DNA of 64,000 nucleotides, from the NCBI RefSeq assembly GCF_000244875.1, contig NC_016791.1, positions 2,361,001-2,425,000 on the forward strand. The letters run 5' to 3'. The position numbers and the translations under genes are program-made. The notes under the pieces were generated by a model. It was not told where the DNA came from. It saw nothing but the letters and a program-made list of their open reading frames with translations, and searched no databases. Below are positions 53,393-61,132 of the stretch, in pieces; position 1 is the stretch's first letter; each line of letters starts with the position of its first letter. Source of the DNA: Clostridium sp. BNL1100. Lineage in GTDB: Bacteria > Bacillota > Clostridia > Acetivibrionales > DSM-1351.

Positions 53393-54358
53393 TCACTTTA
53401 GCTTAACTCTGGGATCAACAATTGCATAGAAAATATCCGAAAGCAGATTTCCCAGAAGGGTAAGTACAGCAACAAACAGTGAAAATCCCATCAAAAGCGG
53501 ATAATCTCTTTTTGTCACTGCTTCCAGTGCAATTTTTCCTATACCCGGAATACCAAATATACTCTCTGTTATGATTGCACCTGAAAATAATCCCGGAAGT
53601 GAAAGACCAATGAGAGTAACGATAGGAATCAATGCATTTCGCAATGCATGTTTATATATAACCACCTTTTCACTGAGACCTTTTGCTCTGGCAGTCCTTA
53701 TATAATCCTGTTTTACAATTTCAAGTACAGCAGTTCTTGTGTATCTCATCATAGACCCGGCACTTATTAATGCAAGTACTAGAACCGGTAGTATCATATG
53801 TTTCAGCCGGTCAATTATAAACGCAAATCCTATATAGTTGGAACCCGGCGTATTTAAACCCGCCAGTGGCAGAATATGAAGGTTTACGGCAAAAACTTTT
53901 ATTAATATATATCCAAGGAAAAAGGATGGAAAGGAAATTCCGATTAGTGCTAAAAAAGTAAAAATCATATCAGTCTTTGAGTATTGCCTGGTAGCAGAAA
54001 TAATACCTATAGGTATTGCAATAAGCAGCTCCAGAATAAAAGCCACAAGCGCAATACTGAAGGAATTCCATACATATGTATTGATTACGGTAGAAACAGG
54101 CTTCTGGTATGTAAATGAATCACCAAAGTCAAAATGAACGGCACCTTTAATCCATTTAAAATACTTGAGATAAATGGGGTCGTTAATCCCGTAAATATCT
54201 TTAAGATGTTGAATCTGCTGGGGTGTCATATGTGTGGATGAAACTTTTGAATCAATAAAATTTCCGGGAACCAGATTGATTATTAGGAATAATATTATGG
54301 AAACTCCAATTATAATAGGTATCATCTGAAGGATTCTTCTGGCTAAGTAATTCCACAT
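53393..54358 (-). CDS. oppB: Oligopeptide ABC transporter permease OppB
   Basis: Membrane permease of 321 residues with six predicted segments. It has the family N-terminus RRILQMIPIIIGVSIILF, the large outer loop, and the EAA loop DYIRTARAKGLSEKVVIYKHALRNALIP (as region), followed by GAIITESIFGIPGIG. AGGAG precedes the ATG. It is separated from oppA by a hairpin that probably lowers expression of the downstream membrane genes. Confidence 0.95.
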   Translation of the reverse strand: MWNYLARRILQMIPIIIGVSIILFLIINLVPGNFIDSKVSSTHMTPQQIQHLKDIYGINDPIYLKYFKWIKGAVHFDFGDSFTYQKPVSTVINTYVWNSFSIALVAFILELLIAIPIGIISATRQYSKTDMIFTFLALIGISFPSFFLGYILIKVFAVNLHILPLAGLNTPGSNYIGFAFIIDRLKHMILPVLVLALISAGSMMRYTRTAVLEIVKQDYIRTARAKGLSEKVVIYKHALRNALIPIVTLIGLSLPGLFSGAIITESIFGIPGIGKIALEAVTKRDYPLLMGFSLFVAVLTLLGNLLSDIFYAIVDPRVKLK

Positions 54359-54395
54359 GTTACAACTCTCCTGTCGTTTGTTAATTTGGGTTAAA

Positions 54396-54430
54396 GAGAA
54401 TGTCCGTTCATTTTAATGACGGACATTCTC
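54396..54430. terminator. Partial terminator between oppA and oppB
   Basis: GAGAATGTCCGT (54396-54407) pairs with ACGGACATTCTC (54419-54430). It lies 22 bases past the oppA stop, a common place for attenuation that leaves the binding protein more abundant than the permeases. Confidence 0.75.
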
Positions 54431-54451
54431 AAAAACATATGTGAAAATTTC

Positions 54452-56203
54452 TTACTTTCCAATTTCGGCTTTATATAAGTTATAGAAAAAATCCCTGAAA
54501 GATGAAAGTTCATAGTTCTTTATTCTGGAGTTGGCTACCCACATGTCACTTCTCTGATATACAAAAAGTACAGGTAAGTCGTTATTCAATATTTTGTAGA
54601 GTTCCTTGTAAATAGGCTTTCTCTTTTCTGTGCTTATTTCGTTCAGACCTTCTTCGCACAGCTTATCAACTTCGTCATTTTTGTAATTGTAATAGTTTTG
54701 AGTTGCGTTTGATTTATATGCATTTGCTAATGAATTATCAGGATCCGGAGTAAGTCCGTTAGCCATAAAATAAGCTTCCAGCTGCTTTTTGGTTGCCTTT
54801 TGCTGAAGAGTCGGCCAGTCAAGATTCTCAACAGTAACATCTATCCCCAGCTTTGCATAATCGTCCTTCATAACCGGAACCATGATGTCCGTTACAGGAT
54901 GAGGGCTCATACAGGAGAACTTGATTTTAAACTCTTTACCATCTTTTTCACGTTTTCCGTTGCTGTTTAGCTTCCAGCCTGCTTCATCCAACAGCTGTCC
55001 TGCTTTATCCAGATTATATTCATATGTATTGCAGCCTTCATCGTCGTATGCCCATGATACATTTGACTCAGGTATATTCACGACTCTTGCATATTCACCG
55101 TATACCTTTTCTACAACAGCAGCTCTGTTAAGGGCATACATAAGAGCCTGTCGTACTTTTACATCACTGAATTTAGGGTCAGCATCGTTTAATCCCACAT
55201 ATCCGTAACCATTGGTTGCGAATCTGTATATGTCTATAAACCCTGCATCCTTTGCTGCTTTCATATTATCAGGTGAAACATCAGCCATATCTATATCCGT
55301 CTCCCCTGCCATGACTCTCTGAAGTTCCTGACCTGTAGGTGTTACTGAAAATATAAGATTTTTAATTTTAGGAGCTCCCTTGAAATAACTCTCGTTAGCT
55401 ACAAGTTTCAGCTCCTGACCTGCTTTATAATCAACAAATTTATATTGACCTGTACCCATTGGTGCTCCGTTTTTTTCCTTGACCTTCGCAGTATCACCCT
55501 TCTTGAAATCTGCACCGTAATACTTCTTTTCAAGTAACGGAACCTGTAATGCATAGATTGCAGGGCCACTGGCTTTGTCAACGGTAATTTGCAGTGTTTT
55601 ATCATCAATTACCTTTATACCTTCGATTTTATCAGCGCTTCCGTTTTTATATGCATCAAGACCTTTTATGAATGTTTTTGATATATCCGACGGTCCATCA
55701 TATTTGGGGTCTGCTTCAAGATAATATGCAAACTCCAAATCAGAAGCTGTAGCAGGATTTCCATCCCAGAACTTGACACCGTCTTTGATTTTAAAAGTAT
55801 ATGTGAGTCCGTCATCCGAAACTTTATAATCGGTTGCACCCGGTATTGCCTTACCATCGAAATCAACTTCTATATTGAAATCAAACATGGTATAGATTGC
55901 ATACCAATCGTAAGCATTATCGCCGTACAAATAATTAAATATTCCTGTTGTATCCGGTAAACCAATAACTAATGTGTCCTTTCTGTCTGTTGCAACTTTA
56001 GGACTTTTTCCTACATCAGTAGCGGCAGTATATTCAACGCCGTATTTCTTGTAGCCAAATCCTGTCTGACTAGCCTTTGTTCCTGTTGATGTGCTTAATG
56101 ACGAGCTCTCGGATGTATCTCCGGGTTCAGATTTACTGGTGCATGCAGGTATTGTCAATATAATTGACAATACAATTGATAATATTGCTAATTTCTTCTT
56201 CAT
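54452..56203 (-). CDS. oppA: Oligopeptide-binding lipoprotein OppA
   Basis: Extracellular solute-binding protein (family 5) of 583 residues, attached by lipid. The signal peptide ends in a lipobox ILTIPAC with C21 as the lipidated residue; a Ser/Thr-rich linker follows. The mature domain has the conserved FKIKDGVKFWDG, DVKVRQALMYALNRAAVVEKVYG (as region) and YNLDKAGQLLDEAGWK blocks. It is first in the opp operon. GGGGGA precedes the ATG. The peptide range cannot be read. Confidence 0.93.
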   Translation of the reverse strand: MKKKLAILSIVLSIILTIPACTSKSEPGDTSESSSLSTSTGTKASQTGFGYKKYGVEYTAATDVGKSPKVATDRKDTLVIGLPDTTGIFNYLYGDNAYDWYAIYTMFDFNIEVDFDGKAIPGATDYKVSDDGLTYTFKIKDGVKFWDGNPATASDLEFAYYLEADPKYDGPSDISKTFIKGLDAYKNGSADKIEGIKVIDDKTLQITVDKASGPAIYALQVPLLEKKYYGADFKKGDTAKVKEKNGAPMGTGQYKFVDYKAGQELKLVANESYFKGAPKIKNLIFSVTPTGQELQRVMAGETDIDMADVSPDNMKAAKDAGFIDIYRFATNGYGYVGLNDADPKFSDVKVRQALMYALNRAAVVEKVYGEYARVVNIPESNVSWAYDDEGCNTYEYNLDKAGQLLDEAGWKLNSNGKREKDGKEFKIKFSCMSPHPVTDIMVPVMKDDYAKLGIDVTVENLDWPTLQQKATKKQLEAYFMANGLTPDPDNSLANAYKSNATQNYYNYKNDEVDKLCEEGLNEISTEKRKPIYKELYKILNNDLPVLFVYQRSDMWVANSRIKNYELSSFRDFFYNLYKAEIGK

Positions 56204-56313
56204 TGCAATCCCCCTTTTTTAATGTTAATAGCATTCTGCTTACAAAAAAACACAGATAGTTCTACTACATGGAGCGCCCTTGCTTCCATTTAGAATTAAT
56301 CCATGTTAATTTC

Positions 56314-56325
56314 AACATGCATGTT
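56314..56325. repeat. 12-bp palindrome in the opp leader
   Basis: AACATGCATGTT is a perfect palindrome about 30 bases downstream of the opp start site, a possible repressor site. A further half-like CATGTTAA lies near 56302. Confidence 0.4.
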
Positions 56326-56358
56326 TTGAATCTAGATTGTGGTTTGTAATTATTTGTT

Positions 56359-56387
56359 ATTTTACCATATATTTGTGTGTTTAGCAA
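56359..56387 (-). promoter_or_regulatory. Promoter of the opp operon
   Basis: On the minus strand TTGCTA (56387-56382), 17 bases and TAAAAT (56364-56359). The leader of about 150 nt carries the palindrome at 56314 and a small hairpin near 56269-56289. The 333-base gap 56204-56536 also holds the tRNA-Tyr promoter; nothing else is seen. Confidence 0.6.
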
Positions 56388-56474
56388 TTTATAACTGATA
56401 TTTATAATTATGTTATTATTTTTTACAGTAAGTATTCTTCAAATAATACAATTAAATAAAATTATCAAAAGTTG

Positions 56475-56503
56475 TTGACAAGATGTAGTATTTAGTGCAT
56501 AAT
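56475..56503 (+). promoter_or_regulatory. Promoter of tRNA-Tyr
   Basis: TTGACA (56475-56480), 17 bases and CATAAT (56498-56503), ending 33 bases before the tRNA. Confidence 0.75.
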
Positions 56504-56536
56504 TTTATTTGTTGCTGAAAACAACATATTGATTTT

Positions 56537-56621
56537 GGAGGGGTTCCCGAGTGGCCAAAGGGGGCAGACTGTAAATCTGTTGTCTCTGACTTCGATGGTT
56601 CGAATCCATCTCCCTCCACCA
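56537..56621 (+). tRNA. tRNA-Tyr (anticodon GTA)
   Basis: An 85-nt class II tRNA with acceptor GGAGGGG / TCCCTCC (one G-T), discriminator A and CCA. The anticodon stem-loop CAGAC-TGTAAAT-CTG holds GTA and the long variable arm is present. Confidence 0.96.
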
Positions 56622-56627
56622 ACAAAG

Positions 56628-56666
56628 CTCTGTACATTCGCTTTTATGCTGTGTACGGAGTTTTTT
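56628..56666 (+). terminator. Terminator of tRNA-Tyr
   Basis: CTCTGTACA (56628-56636) pairs with TGTACGGAG (56652-56660), followed by six T residues. Confidence 0.9.
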
Positions 56667-56724
56667 CATTATCAACCTTTCTTTAGGAAACATAATACTT
56701 TTACATTTTTTATTTTACAAATAT

Positions 56725-56769
56725 ATTACAGCTATTGACAGGACTTACTATGCTGTAATAACATATGTT
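56725..56769 (+). promoter_or_regulatory. Promoter and dyads upstream of the ABC exporter
   Basis: TTGACA (56735-56740) is followed by TAATAA (15-base spacer) or TAACAT (18-base spacer). The inverted repeat TATTACAGC (56724-56732) / GCTGTAATA (56752-56760) brackets the -35 and spacer, and AACATATGTT (56760-56769) is a palindrome right after. These are candidate repressor or activator sites. Confidence 0.55.
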
Positions 56770-56821
56770 GGTAATGTATTCTTTTATATTACAAATTCGG
56801 TGAAAGGAGTGTTTAAAAAAT

Positions 56822-56857
56822 ATGTACAATAAAATTAGCGGGGTATTTCATCCATAA
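56822..56857 (+). CDS. Leader peptide of the ABC exporter (11 residues)
   Basis: ATG TAC ... CCA TAA encodes MYNKISGVFHP, with AAAGGAG about 12 bases before the ATG. It sits between the promoter and the terminator of the exporter operon, where a stalled ribosome could control read-through. In Bacillus the related exporter BmrCD is controlled by such a leader. Too short for a homology call; the evidence is position, ribosome site and attached terminator. Confidence 0.5.
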   Translation: MYNKISGVFHP

Positions 56858-56866
56858 TTTAATATC

Positions 56867-56913
56867 GGACCTTTATATAAAGCATTTGTTATTTTGTTTT
56901 GCTTTTTAAGGTC
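56867..56913 (+). promoter_or_regulatory. Leader hairpin between leader peptide and attenuator
   Basis: GACCTT (56868-56873) pairs with AAGGTC (56908-56913) and AAAGCA (56879-56884) with TGCTTT (56900-56905). It starts 10 bases after the leader stop codon, so a ribosome stalled on the leader could mask its 5' side. Confidence 0.55.
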
Positions 56914-56962
56914 AGCACTTAAGTAACCGTCATACAGTTAAATATGTTAAATAAATATATTG

Positions 56963-56992
56963 AACACGATGCTTGCGTTATCGTGTTTTTTT
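56963..56992 (+). terminator. Attenuator terminator ahead of the ABC exporter
   Basis: AACACGAT (56963-56970) pairs with ATCGTGTT (56980-56987), followed by seven T residues. Since no full gene lies between this and the promoter, it can only act on the leader transcript, about 95 bases before the exporter start. The 463-base gap 56622-57084 is thus fully regulatory. Confidence 0.8.
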
Positions 56993-57084
56993 ATTCCTTA
57001 TTTTTCAAAAATTTCTCATAATACACCCTGTTTTTATGTGACTGTTACTAAAAAATCATTACATTTATATAAGGAGAATTTATC

Positions 57085-58929
57085 ATGCAATCCAAAAACA
57101 AAGGTCGATTTAAGATGCTCTATTCATTCATGGAAGGATATAAATGGTTATTTGCTCTTGCTGTGTTGTTTACAATGCTAGCAATAGTATTCAACTACCT
57201 GATGCCACAAATAACTAAGATTATTGTTGATTCAGTTATTGGCAATGAGGAGCTGAAACTGCCTAAATTTATTATGAATTTTATCAACAGCCATGGAGGC
57301 AGGGATATGCTGAGGAGCAATCTGCTTGCCTGCTCCCTTCTGGCACTGGCACTTGCCGCTTTGTCAGGTTTGTTTACATTACTTTTCAGAATATGTATCG
57401 CAAAGGCTTCAGAGGGTACAATCCGTAAAATGAGAAATCACTTGTTCAGTCATATTCAGAGGCTACCCTACAGCTGGCATGTTAAAAACCAGACTGGCGA
57501 CATAATACAAAGATGTACTTCTGATGTTGAGGTTATAAGAAATTTTATCTCCCAGCAGCTTATAGAAATGATAAGAACTGTTTTTTTAGTAGGCTTCTCT
57601 ATTACTATCATGTTTACAATGAATATCAGGCTGTCTCTTATAGCACTAGCTTTCTTCCCTATCATTGTGGCATACTCAGCAATTTTCTATAATAAAATTG
57701 CTGCCAAGTTCAAGTTTGCTGACGAAGCAGAAGGTGCATTGTCTGCAATGGTACAGGAAAATCTTACCGGAGTACGTGTAGTGCGTGCTTTCGGAAGACA
57801 GAACTATGAAATAGAAAACTTTGACACTAAAAATGATCACTTCGCCAACTATTGGATTAAATTGGGCTTTCTTCTAAGTAAATATTGGGGAATCGGGGAT
57901 TTTGTTTCCGGCCTTCAGGTTGCGCTCATAGTAATCATGGGATCAATTGACGCAGCAAATGGAGTTATTACACTTGGTGAATTTCTTGTATTTGTTTTCT
58001 ACAATTCCATGTTGATTTGGCCGGTAAGGAACTTCGGACGTATTCTTTCAGAACTTAGTAAAACCAGCGTTTCTCTGAATCGTGTACTTGAAATAGTTGC
58101 AGAAGAAGAAGAAAAAGATTGTGAAGATGCTGTGACACCTGAAATGACAGGTGATATTGAGTTTAAGAAGGTCAATTTTGATTATGAAGGTGTTAAGCCG
58201 GTACTAAAGGATATTTCATTTAGAATTAAGGCAGGAACCACTTTTGGCATACTGGGAGGTACAGGTTCGGGTAAGTCCACAATAACATACCTTCTGGACA
58301 GATTATATAACCTGCCTGAAGATCAGGGTTCAATTGAAATTGGTGGAGTGGATATCAGAAAAATACAGCTTGAACATCTCCGTAAAAATATTGGGTTTGT
58401 TCTTCAGGAACCGTTTTTGTTTTCCAAAACTATTAAGGAAAATATAGATATTTTTGAGAATACGGGAGATATGGAGCGAATCCGCTATTGTGCAGATGTT
58501 GCTGCCGTAGATGATGCCGTTATGAGCTTTTCCAAGGGGTATAACACTATTGTAGGCGAGCGTGGAGTTACTCTCTCGGGAGGACAGAAGCAAAGAGTCG
58601 CTATTGCAAGAATGCTTATGCAGAAGCCACCAATCATGATATTTGACGACTCCCTTTCTGCAGTTGACTCTGAAACAGATGCAAAAATCCGCAGTGCCTT
58701 AAAGAATAGTACCGGGCAAAGTACAGTACTTCTGATTTCCCATAGAATTACAACATTAATGCAGGCAGATGTAATCATGGTTCTGGATAACGGTAAAATT
58801 TCGGAAATCGGTTCACATACTGAATTACTTGCCAATGACAAAGGTATCTATAAAAAAATATATGAAATACAAAGCAGTCTTGAAACTGAGCTTTCAGATT
58901 CAGCTGTTCAAACAGGAGGTGGTAATTAA
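57085..58929 (+). CDS. Heterodimeric ABC exporter, subunit with degenerate site
   Basis: Membrane-ATPase half transporter of 614 residues: six membrane segments (about 20-330) and an ATPase domain with Walker A GGTGSGKST (391-399), signature LSGGQKQR (497-504) and Walker B MIFDDSLSAVD (D521-D522), in which Asp replaces the catalytic Glu. This swap is typical of the non-catalytic half of heterodimers such as BmrC, TM287 or the LmrC type. The H-loop ISHRITT is kept. Its stop codon overlaps the start of the second subunit by one base. Multidrug or peptide export is likely. Start ATG with AGGAG. Confidence 0.92.
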   Translation: MQSKNKGRFKMLYSFMEGYKWLFALAVLFTMLAIVFNYLMPQITKIIVDSVIGNEELKLPKFIMNFINSHGGRDMLRSNLLACSLLALALAALSGLFTLLFRICIAKASEGTIRKMRNHLFSHIQRLPYSWHVKNQTGDIIQRCTSDVEVIRNFISQQLIEMIRTVFLVGFSITIMFTMNIRLSLIALAFFPIIVAYSAIFYNKIAAKFKFADEAEGALSAMVQENLTGVRVVRAFGRQNYEIENFDTKNDHFANYWIKLGFLLSKYWGIGDFVSGLQVALIVIMGSIDAANGVITLGEFLVFVFYNSMLIWPVRNFGRILSELSKTSVSLNRVLEIVAEEEEKDCEDAVTPEMTGDIEFKKVNFDYEGVKPVLKDISFRIKAGTTFGILGGTGSGKSTITYLLDRLYNLPEDQGSIEIGGVDIRKIQLEHLRKNIGFVLQEPFLFSKTIKENIDIFENTGDMERIRYCADVAAVDDAVMSFSKGYNTIVGERGVTLSGGQKQRVAIARMLMQKPPIMIFDDSLSAVDSETDAKIRSALKNSTGQSTVLLISHRITTLMQADVIMVLDNGKISEIGSHTELLANDKGIYKKIYEIQSSLETELSDSAVQTGGGN

Positions 58930-60761
58930 TGGCATATTATGAAGAAGAAGATTACAAAAAACCTTTTTCCATAAAGGTTTGGGGAAATGTTGTTCCCTTT
59001 GTAAAGCTTTATAAAAAAGCCTTTGCAATGGCTATGTCATTTTTAATACTTGTTTCTTTGATTGACATTATATATCCGTTTTTTCAACGGTATGCAATAA
59101 ACAATTTTATAATACCAAAGTCTACTGAAGGAATAGGAAAATTTGCACTGGTAAACACTTCTGTACTACTTGCTCAGGCCTTAGCGGTAATTATTTTTAT
59201 ACGTAATGCAATGACTGTTGAGCTTAATGTATCAAAGTCCATTAGGAAGTCTCTTTTTGTACACTTGCAGAAGCTTTCCTTTACTTATTACAATAAGACT
59301 CCCGTGGGCTATATGATGGCCAGGGTTATGAGTGATACCGGAAGGATAGGCCAGATGGTTTCCTGGGGTCTTATTGATTTGCTATGGGCTGTTATTTATG
59401 TAATCGGTGTTTTCATAGCAATGCTGTTCCTTAATGTTAAACTGGCCTTGTTGGTAATGACTATTATCCCGTTTATTTCTGTTATAACTATGTACTTTCA
59501 GAAAAAGATTCTAAATGTTAACAGAAAAATCAGAAAAATCAATTCAACCATGACAGGTGCTTTTAATGAAGGGATAACCGGAGCGAGAACCTCTAAAACT
59601 CTGGTAATTGAGGACAACAACTTGAAGGATTTTTCACAGGTTACAGATAAGTTTTACTCCTCGACTATGCGTGCAACTGTATTGAATGCAGTATTTATAC
59701 CAATCATTCTATGTTTCAGTGCAACTTCTCTCACAATGGTATTGACCTATGGCGGTTACATAGTAATGAAAAATCCAAGCGAATTAGGTACTCTCTCTGT
59801 ATTTATTACCTATGCTGTCAGCATTTTTGAGCCAATACAGCAAATAGCCCGTGTATTTGCAGACTTTGTATCTACCCAGGCAAATATAGAACGTGTTACG
59901 GGTCTGTTGGAGACAGAGCCTGATATTACGGATACTCCTGAGGTTATTGAAAAATACGGAGATAATTTCAACCCCAAGAAAGAAAACTGGGAACCACTTG
60001 TAGGTGATATTGAGTTTAAAAATGTTACCTTTAAATACCCTGACGGTGACGAATATATATTGACGGATTTCAATCTTAAAATACCGGCAGGAACAACAGT
60101 TGCAATTGTAGGTGAAACCGGTGCGGGCAAAAGCACTCTGGTTAATCTTGCATGTAGGTTTTTTGAACCAACCTCCGGTGAGATACTCATTGACGGAAGA
60201 GATTACAGGGAGCGTTCACAATTGTGGCTACACAATAACATAGGCTATGTGCTTCAAAGCCCCCACCTGTTTTCCGGAACTGTCCGGGAAAATATTCGTT
60301 ATGGTAAGTTCGACGCCACTGATGAGGAGATAGAAGCCGCCATAAAAATAGTGGCTGCAGACAGTGTTATAAACAGTCTGGAAAACGGTCTTGACACAAA
60401 CATAGGCGAAGGCGGCGACCGACTGTCTACCGGGGAAAAACAGCTGATTTCATTTGCCCGTGCGGTTATATCAGACCCAAGGATTTTCGTACTCGACGAA
60501 GCAACCTCCTCTATTGACACACAGACTGAGCAAATGATTCAGGAAGCAATCATGCATATTCTGAAAAACAGGACATCGTTTTTAATTGCTCACAGGCTTT
60601 CTACCATCAAGAAAGCAGATATTATTCTAGTTGTAAAAAACGGTAAGATTATGGAACGTGGAAATCATAGCGAACTGCTTAAACAGAAAGGTTACTATTA
60701 TTCCCTGTACAAGAAGCAGTTCGAAGATGAGACAGGTGCAGCAGTTTTGAATAATGCATAA
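58929..60761 (+). CDS. Heterodimeric ABC exporter, catalytic subunit
   Basis: Partner half transporter of 610 residues: six membrane segments (about 30-330), Walker A VGETGAGKST, Walker B FVLDEATSS with the catalytic Glu, and H-loop IAHRLST. The signature reads LSTGEKQL where the partner has LSGGQKQR. Its own Walker A/B with the partner's canonical signature forms the active site, and the partner's Asp-type Walker B with this altered signature forms the degenerate one. The two genes thus complement one another as in BmrCD. AGGAGG precedes the ATG. Substrate unknown. Confidence 0.93.
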   Translation: MAYYEEEDYKKPFSIKVWGNVVPFVKLYKKAFAMAMSFLILVSLIDIIYPFFQRYAINNFIIPKSTEGIGKFALVNTSVLLAQALAVIIFIRNAMTVELNVSKSIRKSLFVHLQKLSFTYYNKTPVGYMMARVMSDTGRIGQMVSWGLIDLLWAVIYVIGVFIAMLFLNVKLALLVMTIIPFISVITMYFQKKILNVNRKIRKINSTMTGAFNEGITGARTSKTLVIEDNNLKDFSQVTDKFYSSTMRATVLNAVFIPIILCFSATSLTMVLTYGGYIVMKNPSELGTLSVFITYAVSIFEPIQQIARVFADFVSTQANIERVTGLLETEPDITDTPEVIEKYGDNFNPKKENWEPLVGDIEFKNVTFKYPDGDEYILTDFNLKIPAGTTVAIVGETGAGKSTLVNLACRFFEPTSGEILIDGRDYRERSQLWLHNNIGYVLQSPHLFSGTVRENIRYGKFDATDEEIEAAIKIVAADSVINSLENGLDTNIGEGGDRLSTGEKQLISFARAVISDPRIFVLDEATSSIDTQTEQMIQEAIMHILKNRTSFLIAHRLSTIKKADIILVVKNGKIMERGNHSELLKQKGYYYSLYKKQFEDETGAAVLNNA

Positions 60762-60797
60762 ATAAAACTTGTAAGTGTTGAACTGTCACGTAAGGAC

Positions 60798-61011
60798 GAC
60801 AACTTCAAATAAATATGAAGCATAATTCATAGCTTTTGCTAAAATTGTAGGCTCACAGCAATCCTTTTTTCCGTTAAGTGACAGGATGTCACTTTATGCA
60901 AAACGCCGAGCACACGATGTGCGAGTCGTTGCAACGCTAAAAAAAGGTGAGCTGTGAGCCGAACTATTTCAAGCAAAGGCTTTGTGTGCAAGCGTTTATT
61001 TGAAGCTTGTT
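60798..61011. ncRNA. Multi-branched structured intergenic element
   Basis: A 16-bp outer stem (60798-60813 with 60995-61011, one bulge) encloses several helices: hairpin 815-830, hairpin 830-841, a long stem built of GGCTCACAGC / GCTGTGAGCC (60850-60859, 60951-60960), CCTTTTTT / AAAAAAGG (60863-60870, 60940-60947) and CGTT / AACG (60872-60875, 60933-60936), which opens to a perfect hairpin AAGTGACA-GGA-TGTCACTT (60876-60894) and a second one GCACA-CGA-TGTGC (60910-60922) on a GCAAAACG / CGTTGC stem. No ORF fits. The 371-base gap 60762-61132 holds this element and the tmcAL promoter. It may be a noncoding RNA, a 3' UTR or a MITE-like DNA palindrome; strand unknown. Confidence 0.5.
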
Positions 61012-61073
61012 CAGGGTAAGCAGGCGACCACCCCCATGCAAGTTAAATCAAGTTGATAATTATCTTCCACCCA

Positions 61074-61103
61074 TTGATAAATTTTATTAATAATTGATAT
61101 AAT
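61074..61103 (+). promoter_or_regulatory. Promoter of tmcAL
   Basis: TTGATA (61074-61079), 18 bases and TATAAT (61098-61103), 30 bases before the start codon. It lies downstream of the structured element, so that element is not the tmcAL leader. Confidence 0.65.
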
Positions 61104-61132
61104 ACCCATATCAAATGACATGGAGAGAACAA

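Noticed and set aside
56452-56693. Short minus-strand frames over tRNA-Tyr (one with FEPSKSETTDLQSAPFG)
   Set aside because: These are the well-known false proteins read from the complement of tRNA-Tyr; no ribosome site or family supports them.
60798-61011. Structured element as a riboswitch for tmcAL
   Set aside because: A separate promoter (61074-61103) lies between the element and tmcAL, so it would not be in that mRNA.
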